DNA of 64,000 nucleotides, from positions 24,848,822 to 24,912,821 of the forward strand of contig CAIIXF020000008.1 in the NCBI GenBank assembly GCA_903813345.2. Reading direction: 5' to 3'. This DNA is from Owenia fusiformis (taxonomy: Eukaryota > Annelida > Polychaeta > Sabellida > Oweniidae). Shown piece by piece: positions 34,986 to 45,976 of the stretch. Position numbers and translations under genes: made by a program. Below the pieces are notes generated by a model. The model was not told the DNA's origin. It made no database searches and saw only the letters and a program-made list of their open reading frames with translations. How positions within the stretch are numbered: the stretch's first letter is position 1; each line of letters starts with the position of its first letter.

Positions 34986-35714
34986 AAAGGATTATATGTA
35001 TCGATATGGAGAACTGGATTCAACAATGTTTTTCTCTTAAACCAATCATTGAAAACATTCTGTAAAAGAACATGGTATTTTATGTAATGTTGACTGATTG
35101 CCAACAATTTAATGCGAAAATTATTTAGAAATATTTTATATAACTGTTTTTGTTAACATTTTTTGTTTTTTTAGTGCAATTGTTTTTGCTCCTTTCTACC
35201 AATTCTTGAGAATGAAATGAAATGTCTTTTCGAACCATGTTGGAACAAAATAGCATATACAACATGTTTTTAGACCTCTCAATATTAAAGTTATACAAAG
35301 AAATTTTTGGTTCATTTTAAAAAAGTATTCAAAAAATTAAAACAAAATCCCCCCAAAATAGATAAAAATCAAGAAAACCCTTTTATTTCATTAACAAGAT
35401 ACTTTTTTAATATCAACCAAAATTTCCTTTGTACAATTACAATATTGAGAGACCTAAACATGTTGTGTTTATGTCGTTTTGTTCCAATGAGTTTCGGAAA
35501 GATGTTTCATTTCACTCTGGAAACATGATACCAAGAACAAAACAAGTGTTTGATGTGTTTTTTTAAAACAATATAGATGAAAGTATGTTTATCTATTTCA
35601 AATTATATTGTTACCATTCAAAAGATGGCCATTAAATTGACAATTTGGAAGATTTTCAGAAATCTTTGATGACTGGTTTAAGAGAAACGAGTGCCATATC
35701 GATACCCATTCTTT
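34986..35714. mobile_element. 729-bp fold-back element just upstream of STMND1
   Basis: Termini AAAGGATTATATGTATCGAT and the complement of AAAGAATGGGTATCGATATG are inverted, followed in both arms by TTTCTCTTAAACCA-type pairing. Deeper arm pairs include TTGAGAATGAAATGAAATGT with its partner and CCTCTCAATATT with AATATTGAGAG. An inverted-orientation copy is at 61729-62550. The 73-codon frame inside is non-coding in character. Confidence 0.82.
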
Positions 35715-35964
35715 AAAAGCATTCATGCATTATGCAATATGCATATGGGTTAGTACATGCACTCAATAACATGCTTTTATATTTCTAATACAGAATGATA
35801 CAGGATTCTTTATTCCTTAAATAAATTTGGTTTCAGGTGTATGTGTTCGTACCGTTATTATTAAAAAATAACAATGTGCACAACAATCAGAATTGTCTAA
35901 TAAACATGGAGACCATACTAAAGTTTGGCTAATTGTAGCTATTAGCATTATTAAAACTTCCATT

Positions 35965-38900
35965 ATGGGATGTGGAAGTTCCAAGGCAGTCAAAACTGAC
36001 TCTGTAGCTTCAATTGGGGACCCTACATGCAACAGGACAGTCAGCAATGAAAGACTAATTGAAGTCAATGCTAATAATGAGGCAGATACAAAAGCCAACA
36101 CTGTTAAGACAAAAGCTAATGTTGAAGGGGACACAGAAAATGTTAACACCAATATTGATGTGAATACAGAGAATCAGACTGATATTGGAGGTAGGTTGTT
36201 ACACTTTCTCAAAAATACATTTAGCATTAACAACATTTCAAGAACCTGCCTATGCAGCCTTTCAGTAGGTTCGCTTCAGTTAAATATATTTCCTGAAATA
36301 GGTTCGCTATATTCCTCATATTAAAATCCCATTGCATATAGGTTTGCTTATAGGTGATGTTTCAATAAGCAAATTAGGTCTCAGGTTCACTTTAGGCAGC
36401 TACCTAAATGAACCTATAAGTTGGTTCTGCTTTAGGTAAACTACTTTTGCTGAACCTTTATTTAGGTTTGCTTTGGGTAACTTGAGTAATATCAGTGATA
36501 TAATATACATATCAGAGTCCCTTTATTAGGTTAACTCTAGGATCACTTTGGATAGTACCAAGTACATTTGAGCAATTATGAATTATTTGAATATTAATAA
36601 AACTGTTAATTTCTATTTACATCTATAATTTCAGCTGGAACCCCCAGTCCGAGAAAGGGTGGTATAGTATTTGAGGTGTCATTTGAAAAAACCAGCAAGA
36701 TAATAGCACACAATCCTCCCAAAAGACTACAGGTACATGAAAATCTATTAGTTTCTATGCAAATGAATACAAGATGAAAGTTTTATGTCAATAATAAGCA
36801 AAATCCTAAGCCTAATAGGATCCTGAAGCTATTTGGAATCTGAAAGGGAGCTTTAAGGGAAAGTGAAAGTCAGATTTCAAGGGTCATGTTATAAGGGTTT
36901 GGAAAAAAACTTATTTTGGAATAACTATCTCAATAGTGAAGGAATCTTCGTGATATTTTGCATGTAGATAGTAGTCATAGAGTGTTCAGTGGGAGAAACA
37001 TTGGTATGCTTGCACAGCATCATCAATTTTGAGATTTAGTGATGTCACACTTTCCATCCATATATCTGCTTTAAATGGGTTTATTAGCCTTTTGCGGATT
37101 ATTGATGTAAATTTAGATGTAGGTATGCTCTCAGTGAAATCGTCAATAAATGTTCAGCTATACAATTTTCTGAAATTGGGATTTCTGTCTTATCAAGTCA
37201 TTTCTTGATAGTTTTCACATATATTATATTTATCATTAATATGTCATATCTACCCTATGATTTTGTCAAATTTGATGAACTCAAACTCGCTTATTGGGTA
37301 CATTTAAAAAGACAGATTTTCTACATATACGAGGGGTGATCCAAAAGTCTTGGACACCCTGCTCTAATTTTGTTGGTTTTTGATAAAATTACTTTTAAAC
37401 TTTTTTTTTTTTTTAACTTTTTTTCGTATATACACTTTTGAGTGAATTTGTATCAGAGCATACCTCCGTGGAAAATTAGATATGTTTTAATTTCCAAATT
37501 GTTGATGCTATACAAGCATGCCATACCAATCTTTCTTCCACTGAACACTCTATGTACACATAAAAAATCATGAAGAATCCTTCATTATTGAGAAAGTTAT
37601 TTAAAATTAGTGTGTGGCATTTTTGTGTCACCCCCTATCATCCACTAGTCCTTGGTATTAGTCACTATCAGAGGAAGATAAAGCAATTCTTAAGAGTCTA
37701 ATATGTAATATTTTAGGCATTTTCTTGTCCATGAATCTTTTATATCTCTCTTGATTATTACTTATTACTTCAGCGAGACTCATCTTCTTTTTAGCCTTTC
37801 CTTTTGTTGTTATTTTTTCTTTTTCTATGGTTTGGTCACTTTTCACTTGAACTTTGGATGATTCTTTCTCCATTATTGTATCTCTGTAGTTGTCATCACC
37901 ATTATCTTCACATATGACACATATAAAACACACTTCCAAAATGTCAGCTATAATCATTGCAGTTTCATTTTAACTAAATGGACCATTTGATGACCACTAT
38001 ACAATGATTTTTCTATGCATTTTAATAAAGTATAATGGCAGGGCTGAGGCCCAGCTGCAGATTGAAAGCGTATACTAAGTTTAAGAACATGTTTTCTTTG
38101 AAGAACAATTCAAATGTTAAATGCATGTGTATTATATGTGTCAGTTCTTCCTAATGAAAGTATGTTGTGCATGACACTTATTTACACTGTTACAGCATTT
38201 GAAAGTCAAGATGAAACGTTGCAATGTTTCATACTCAGTTTGATTGTTTAGTTGGCAGCTGCTACGACCGACAACACATGTTCAGATGTTATTGACTTTG
38301 AATAGGAAAATAGGAATATGAAGTATATTCTGCATATCATTATTCAATCTTATTCAAGAAACTGGCTCTAATATGTACCATCAATGTGGTACATCTATAT
38401 AATTATTTTATATTGTACCAAAAGCTGGCCCCATTGACAACATCTTTTACAATCAATCATTCACTCATCATTCCAGAAAATAACCAAACTGACTACTGTA
38501 CATCTAATTATTTGTACCTTTTATTTCAAAAACTGCTAGCACTATTTTCTACATCTTTTAACCACATTATGAATTATGTATATCATATTCCCGATATTGT
38601 TTGCTCTAATGATATACACAATCCTATACAATATACCTCATATTCTAGAAAATGGCTGTATTGACTACATTTTACCTCATTTTCCAGAGACTTGCTACAC
38701 TAGCCATATATTGCACCTCACAACATCTTATTGTATTGACCACTTCTTATAATCTGAACCTCATATTCCAGCAATGCCCTGTTGATGACTTATCTTATAT
38801 TCTGTACCTCATATTCTAAAAACTGTTGGCTGTATTGACTACATGTTTCTGAAAGAATGTATCTTTTACTCCAGAAATTGGCTCCATTGGCTCATGTTCC

Positions 38901-41900
38901 AAAACTAACTGCTGAGATGTTAATAGAAAAACAACAACAAGTGGAAGAGAAGCGAAAACAAGAATTACAGCAAAAAGTTGAGAAGTCACGTAAAATGTCC
39001 AAACGTCAAAAAGATCTTCTGAAGGCAAAGGAATTTGAAAAAGCTCAACATCAGTACATTGAGGTAGCGTCCCTCTAACAATTGTCAGATATTATGTAGA
39101 CAATTGATTACATTAATGTGCTTTGATATCTTGGGAGTTCTTGTGCCATTTATTTATATATATTGATCAACAAACAATTGGTAATCTTTATCCAAAATGT
39201 AAATTCCATTGAAGAAATTCTATATTAAAGGGTCTCTTTTCCCTGTAAATATACAGTATAAGGAATTATTGATCAATCAAAAGGCCTTATGTCTTCAAGA
39301 TATTCTTTAAATTTGGACACATTTTGAATCGGGAATGTTTTTGGAAATAAGTCAACTACATGTAGTAAGAAATGATGAACGTCAAGTTTGTTATAATAGA
39401 TGTTTATTTTAGTAAATTTATCTTATTTTGGTCATGTTTTGTTTGAATTATTTTGTAAGGGTAGTTTTCAGAATTGATGAAGACTTCAGCCTTTATATGT
39501 GATCCATAATTCATTGTCTTTATTGCATTAAGAGATTTACTGGCTGAATACAGTTGGAATCATGCAACAAATGAGCACCCTTGATATTAACATTTTGCCA
39601 TCTGCAGTATTTACAAATTATATCATTGTTGATTTCAATTAACAATCTTTAGTATTTACATGCAAGAAAATCAAAGATCATTTATTAAAACAAACATTGA
39701 ATGAATGAAACATGAATGAATTTGTATTTCTATAGTGTGTCACTATTTATACATGTAATCAAGCATTTGAAATTAAATTTTATTTATTTTTTGTAATTTA
39801 GGTTGAAGGAAAGCTGAAATCTGCTGGTAAAAATCGTGAACAACGTCATGCAGAAATTATTGAAAAACAAAAAAGACGAGAAGAGAGGGCTAAACGAGCT
39901 CGGGAAAGGGTGAGCAATAGAATTAGTTCATGGTTTATTGATGTTCATCTAACACGCAAAATTGTGTCCAGCAATACATAATAAATCCATGACACTTCTT
40001 ATATGGTTCAATTTGAGTTAAGGAATATCACTCCTATTTGTTTAAGGAATATCACTCCTATTTATTTAATAACTACATCGAATAGAAAATGAGTCAAACA
40101 AATACATTCAGCCCACTCAAATGTTTCTCTTTCTCAAACCATGATGTAAAAATCACACACCATTCTCTAGAGAAAATCAGTTTCTTGAGATGTTTCAGAA
40201 TTTATCATGAAATCTTGCGAGAACAAATTTAATACATTGAATGAAGTTGAATTCCATAAACCCAGGGTTATACTAATGTATAATATTGAGATGAGATATA
40301 CTGTACACATACCCTAGTTATTAAAAACCTGTAAAGGATTAATCAAGAGGTGTGTTCACATGTTAGGGAGGGAATGCAGATAAAATATAGGCATAGAAAT
40401 AGCATGTAGGGTATACATTGATTTGCGCCATATGAGTTGCACATCATCATGTATCAATCTTATTTGACTTTCAATATGTGAGTTTGAAATTCATACATTA
40501 TTCTAAGTATACCTTTATCCATGTGTTATTCCTACTGTATTCTATGCTACTTGAACACATGTGGCATTTATGACATTTGTAGTGATTTGAGTTTGATGGA
40601 CACTTTGATTGACACTTGTTAGAGACATTGCGTAAGTGAATGAAAATTAATCATGAAAGGAAAGGCATAGCATATTTAAACATGTTTGTGAAATTAATTA
40701 GATGATGCAAGTTTCAGATAGGATGATTCGGGGTATCCTCACTGATAAAAGTTAAATGGGGCTATATCTGGGTTATGGGGCGCCTATTCATTATCTGTTA
40801 TCCTGCTGATAATGTGGTCGTTGAAGTGGTCTAAAACCATTCCAGTGCATCATTGGCTGTATGAGGCATGGCTCTGTTGTGTCAGAAAAACTGTTGCTAC
40901 TTATCAATCCCATTGAGTTTACCTAAAGCCCCCCTCCAAGAACTTCCTGAGAATCACAATATAGCGTTCGATGTTGTTATTGCATTTTTGCTGGCATCTT
41001 CTAAGGTAAAGAACACTATTCCTATGTGCCTAGTATACATTAAACTGTGCATCTGTTTGTGTGAATGTGCCTCTCCACTACTTCCCAAGAAAACATACTT
41101 GTTAAAGTTTCATCCGAATACCAGACCAGTTCAGACAGCCCAAAAGTGGACATACGGGGTATGTTGTTTAAAATGCTGTGACATTGTGACTATCAGTCTG
41201 ATTGTCATGAAATATGGTGGGCTGGTAGGAAATTGAATGATGTACAAATGTGCCAAATACGAGGGAGTAATTCCCTCAAATGACAAAGATATGAGGAAAA
41301 ATTGCCGTTTTTTTACCACCCTGTATCTCTGTATTCCACATTCCCCATTTGAGCATCATATATTTGTATAGGTACAAAAGCTGAAGGAAGCTGATACACA
41401 GGATCTAGAGTATGAAGTGGAGAAAGATGATGGATTCAATAAAGATGATGATGGTAAGAAATATTTGTTTTCAATTATCAAAACTGGACACAACTCAGCT
41501 CACACATATTTTTTCTTAATTAAAGCCACTCCCTCAAATTGTTCATGACTTTATAGCAGCTAGGGTCAGTTGTGAAAAAAACAGGCCAATACTTAGTTCA
41601 TGGAACCATGGGCTCTCTTGAAAGCCCTTGATGGAACGAAGCATGACACTTTCCACATCATCAGAACACCATTCCATATAATTTAAGAGCCAGAGCCAAA
41701 TTATTTTGAAACTAATTTGTTTCTACAGTAAAATTTTAAATGTTTGGAACTACTTTGAATTTAAAAAATTAGCAATCAAAGGACCATAATGAAACAGTAT
41801 ATGTAAAACTAGAAACATTTATACATGGCTCAGCTGGAAAATAACATTTTGGTAAAAAATTGCTATGCCTGGACATGTTATATTCTGGTACAAAATAAAG

Positions 41901-43729
41901 TATGAAGGCATGTGTCATTTTCCTTGCTTTTTTCAGGAAAGTATCATTACATTGTCTTCTTTTAGAATAACTGGTAGGAGTTCAATGGGAACTCCAGGAA
42001 ATTCTGATATTTCAACAGATTTTGGACAGTCATATGCTTGATTTTGGCCATTTCCTGAGGATTTAAACAGGTGCATATGTTAGGCGAATGCATTACCTCC
42101 AGGAAAATCACTTCAAGAGATGATAAAATAATTTCGACTTTGAGACAGGGTAGATGCAAACAACCCACCCACATGTTTTTTCTGAAATGTTTTCCTGATT
42201 TTCAACCCCTTCCATCCCTAAAAGGAATAAATGATTCCTTTTAGATAAAGTGGAAAACAATATTTCCCATGTTATTTTCCCATAGGGAAAATCATTGCTT
42301 TCAGCTAAGTTTGGTCACCCATAATGATAATCTTTAAAACCCCTGAAGGAATCACTTATTCCTTTAAAGTGGTTAACTATGTTTCAAAACGCAACATATT
42401 GATGCAAGAAAAATTAAAAAAGCAGGGATGGAAGGGGTCAAAAATTAGGAAAACATTTCAGAAAAAACATGTGGGTTGGTTGTTTGCATCTACTCTGTCT
42501 CAAAGTCGAAATTATTTTATCATCTCTAGAAGTGATTTTCCTGGAGGTAATGCATTGGACTAACATATGCAATTGTTTAAATCCTCAGAAAATGGCCAAA
42601 GTTTCCAGACAACACAGGAGCTACCATTGACCTGTTTCCAGGTTTACTAAAAGTAGACAGTGTAATGATACTTTCCTGAAAAAAGCAAGGAAGTACACAC
42701 ATGTCTTCATACTTTATTTGTACCAGAAAATAACATGTGCAGGTATAGCAATTTTTTACCAAAATGTTGCTTTCCAGCTGAACCTTAATCCGCCGCTAAT
42801 TTTGCGATTGTGCTGACTGGTCGGTTTCGTCGAATTTAATTATCTGAAACTTGAATCAGCTGGGAAATCCGTGTTATCTAATTGGTTGTTAAATTTGTTT
42901 ATCAGTATTGGTTATGCGACCAAAGGAACATAAATGGTAGTTCTGGACTAAAAGAAATTGACAACCACGGCTGTGCTGAGGAAATTTTTTTTTTAAAGTG
43001 CCCTATAGTGTTCTGAGCTGTTTATATAAAAATGGATGAATGACATAATACAGTAATAAGAAATGCTATTTTTATACATTTTACAACTGCAATCCAGGCC
43101 CTCAGATTTTGTCAATGTCCAGAAGTATTCCTCAAACATGTCTTTGTTATGGGTATTAAGCGCATTACAGGGAATTTAGCACAAGGAGCTTTCATGACCA
43201 GCTTCTTAACAAAGTGGGCTTTTACCCCTCTCAAAACATAAATTACATCGATGATTCTTGCACGATCAACATTTGCAATTACCTTATAGCAGGGTGAGCT
43301 GTTCTTGCATAGAAATTATTCCTTTTCGACAATATTGCCATTTCTGATTCCTTTGATTGATTATCTGACAAGTTTGATTTGGCTATCAAATCAGCAATTT
43401 TGGTATCATTGTTAATAATAATTCATGTATCATGTTTTGAAACATTTTTGATTTCAGTTGACTCATGGTTAGATGGTGGAAATAACAATGACAAATCATT
43501 AGACAGTGGAGTATCAAGTGCAGAACATGGGGATAGGCTCGACTCAGGCACTGAGCGTATTTATTCAGGACGTGAAAGTCCACACAAGAAACTAAACCCA
43601 AGAAGTAGTGCAGAAATGCGAGCAAGGGGCAGTGCGAGTACAGTTGATAGTTTTGATAACGCATTTATGCGACCTGGAAGTCCAGTGAAAATAACCAAAG
43701 GAACAAATGATGATTTTTTTGACAGTTGA
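35965..43729 (+). CDS. STMND1: Stathmin domain-containing protein 1-like, six exons
   Basis: Exons 35965-36190, 36635-36732, 38875-39063, 39802-39909, 41372-41453 and 43458-43729 join in frame to 324 codons plus TGA. The chosen ATG begins MGCGSSK: Gly2 with Ser6 is a myristoylation pattern and Cys3 a palmitoylation candidate, so the protein should be membrane-anchored. An in-frame ATG at 35893 is rejected because it would bury this motif. Residues 76-108 carry the stathmin-like strand (GGIVFEVSFEK, then NPPKRLQKL). Residues 109-225 are a Lys/Glu-rich helix like the tubulin-binding region of stathmins. Residues 226-324 are acidic and Ser/Asp-rich. Mammalian STMND1 has the same MGC start and domain order but is somewhat shorter. 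Tubulin binding is inferred from the family, not shown. Confidence 0.8.
36921..37600. mobile_element. Fold-back element in STMND1 intron 2
   Basis: Left arm 36921-37039 includes ATAGAGTGTTCAGTGG and pairs with right arm 37495-37600 (CCACTGAACACTCTATGT). The outer ends contain AGGGGGTGACAC-like sequence at 37623-37638. The middle contains ACGAGGGGTGATCCAAAAGT (37330-37349), resembling a mariner-type terminal repeat with no visible partner. Confidence 0.72.
38350..38885 (+). repeat. Decayed tandem repeats containing a splice-acceptor module, before STMND1 exon 3
   Basis: Seven or eight imperfect copies of a phrase like CTCATATTCCAGAAAATGGC, then TGTATTGACTACAT, lie head to tail, spaced roughly 40-100 bp. 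The last copy is the authentic acceptor and first bases of exon 3 (TTTTACTCCAGAAATTGGCT at about 38865-38884). Several copies retain an AG that could act as a decoy acceptor. The array probably arose by duplication of the exon's own 5' border. Confidence 0.6.
39910..41371. other. STMND1 intron 4
   Basis: Holds one short direct duplication at 40018-40066 (AAGGAATATCACTCCTATTT twice). No transposon termini or genes are recognised; the 122-codon frame at 40868-41236 has no family resemblance. Confidence 0.45.
41723..42784. mobile_element. 958-bp palindrome (41827-42784) abutting a fold-back half copy, STMND1 intron 5
   Basis: 41723-41826 is the left arm only of the family at 61267-61657 (CTACAGTAAAATTTTAAATG, then AGGACCATAATGAAACAG). 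It breaks off where a second palindrome starts: GGCTCAGCTGGAAAATAACA at 41827 pairs with the end at 42784. Arms of roughly 400 bp share AGGAAAGTATCATTACA, CTTTGAGACAGGGTAGATGC and other pairs with their complements. The right arm of the first element is missing. Confidence 0.8.
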
Positions 43730-43830
43730 TGATCTTAGTCGTATACATGTCAGTATTAGGGAATCTCAATTAATCTACATGTGATCATCATGTGTCAGAC
43801 GTGAGGATCGATTTTCATATAGTAGCACTC

Positions 43831-44654
43831 TATACAGACTGTGCTATACGAAAACAAGCGGTGCAGATATCACATGCTTAAGGTGTGGATAGTAACGGTC
43901 ATCTTTGAATTTGAATTTGTGATATTTCATAAACTAAGGCATGTTGGTTACTCAGTTATAGTCATCCATTTGTAGAGGATACCTAATAAAAGGGACATTA
44001 TGTCTATAGTTGTATTCTTCATTCTTTAAAGACGCACTTAAGCATTCATCCTTGCTCCATAGCAAAGAATTTGAAATTGCTGCTTTATAACACAGTTTAC
44101 AGCCTTCACTCAGTATTGGTGATCGAGATGACTGATCGATATAAATTATTTTTGCATTTTGAAAGTCATTAACTTTCTGTGTGAATTTTAAAAAAATTGA
44201 ACATTTATCAGATATGTGGTACCTCTAAACTAGGGATATTGTCAGTTTTCCGCCGTTTGTTTAGAGGTAGCACATTTTTGTTTAATGTTTCCCATTTTGT
44301 ATAAAATAACACAGAAACCTTTCAACTTTCAAAATGCAAATATAATTTGTATTGATAGGTCATCTCGATCACCAATTTTGAATGAATGCTGTTTATGCTG
44401 TGAAACAGCTGCATTGCAATTTCAAATCATTTGCTTTGGAGAGAGTATAATTGCTTGATATGTTGCTATAGAATGAACTACACACCTATTTACACAATTT
44501 CCTTCTTATTAGGGAACCTGTACACATTTATGAATATAACTGAGTACCCAACATGCCTTAGTTGGTGAAATATCACGAAATCAAATTCAAAAATGACCGT
44601 TACCTTGCGCAATGATATCTGCAACGCTTATTTTCGTATAGCACAGTTTGCATA
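43831..44654. repeat. 824-bp near-continuous palindrome at the STMND1 3' end
   Basis: The arms run from 43831 (TATACAGACTGTGCTATACG) to about 44230 and from about 44262 back out to 44654. The loop is only ~30 bp, framed by ACCTCTAAAC and GTTTAGAGGT. Pairing covers about 390 bp per arm with scattered mismatches. It begins 102 bp past the STMND1 stop codon and contains that gene's best polyadenylation signal, so the 3' UTR may fold into a long duplex. Confidence 0.85.
43985..43990 (+). terminator. STMND1: Candidate STMND1 polyadenylation signal
   Basis: AATAAA 256 bp after the stop, inside the left arm of the 43831-44654 palindrome. It may be used, or the transcript may continue through the hairpin; the sequence alone cannot decide. 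Confidence 0.4.
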
Positions 44655-45335
44655 AAGTGAGTAGCCAGGACATTACATCTGCCCTGATTTTAACCCTGAA
44701 TGAAAAAAAATCAGGAGAAATGAGAATAATGCTGCCCAACATAGTCATATTAGTATCACTAATCCTTGTTAATTGAAAGTTTAGATATATATATGAATCC
44801 AGTATTCTGCAATATGTGTGAAATCAAACTCACTCAAAGTTTGTGACTTAAGGAGGACATAGTGATTCTTGGTGCAAGATGTCAGTATTTAAGTCACCTA
44901 GATTCCACCTGGCCTAGCTTACAAGGCTTTCTAGAAAAGAGCTTGCTAATGAGTTATAACAACTTACAGTTTTTGTTTGATATGATCTTTGAATTCATCA
45001 TGAATTGACCAGGCATAATGCTGTCCAAGGTACAACAGAATTGGTATAATTGGTATATTAATGTATGCATGTGAACACAATTAGGAGAAGGGAAAAAGAG
45101 CTACAGTGTAGGTGTATTTACTTGAAACTTAAAATTACATGTAATTGAAAATCTCTTATACAATATAATGAATAGTATTTTATGCTCTGGAATCCTATCT
45201 TGAAATATTGTTTAGTTTAAGTATGAGATGAGGTATACATAATAACATGTACATATTAGCTAGTATTTGAATATGGATTTTTTATATTACACTGCATGCT
45301 GAGTTTTGCTTCGTATTAGATAGTATTCACTGGTT
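44655..45335. other. Spacer after STMND1
   Basis: AT-rich, with a short TATATATATG microrepeat near 44787. Nothing else recognised. Confidence 0.4.
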
Positions 45336-45344
45336 TTGAGCCTC

Positions 45345-45967
45345 GGGTTTGTGTAAAAAACCGGATAACTAGCTAACTGGGTGACCGGGTACCCTACCTT
45401 CCTACCAGGGTTAGAAATTTGATTTTTTCATTTTATGCCTCAAAACGCCCAACTGACATCCCAATCAACGTACCAGTGACGCAACCAATCAAGCAAACAA
45501 CCAAACAAGCAACAAAATTTATTAACCAATAAACCAACCAGCAAAATGACAAACAAAATTAATATAATGTCAATCAGTGAGGCAATAAATTAAGCAACTA
45601 ACGTCGTACACTAATTAACAGATAAAAACGGCAAATAACGTTTTAATTTACGCGTACGTAAATCTTCCAGATTTGTATAATATCTAGTAGAAATCGCCAT
45701 CATAGAAAACAATCATCGATATCCTGTCAATCACTCAGACAATAAATCAAGCAACTAACGTCATCGTACGTGTAAACTGTCTAAATAACTACCTAAGACT
45801 TCCGAAATTCAGTCTCTTACAGGTTCTTGGTAAAATGATAACGTAAACATATTGAAGGGTAGTCTACAAATGTGCAACTTTGAAAGTTGGTAACCCTGCA
45901 AGGAACGTTGAGTACCCGGTTACCCTGCCACCTGGCTACCCGGTCACCTGGTTTTTTACACAAACCC
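45345..45967. mobile_element. 623-bp MITE with perfect 9-bp target duplication
   Basis: The left end GGGTTTGTGTAAAAAACCGG and the right end (complement) are inverted, followed by GGTGACCGGGTA-like repeats on both sides. The flanks are identical: TTGAGCCTC at 45336-45344 and 45968-45976. A 9-bp duplication with long termini fits a Mutator-like (MULE) non-autonomous element. No coding frame is present. Confidence 0.9.
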
Positions 45968-45976
45968 TTGAGCCTC

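Noticed and set aside
35893-35964. Upstream in-frame ATG as the STMND1 start
   Set aside because: It would place 24 residues before MGCGSSK and destroy the acylation motif that family members have at the very N-terminus.
37330-37349. Mariner-type terminal repeat marking a separate transposon
   Set aside because: Only one end resembling a mariner terminus is visible and no TA-flanked partner was found, so it is kept only as a note within the fold-back.
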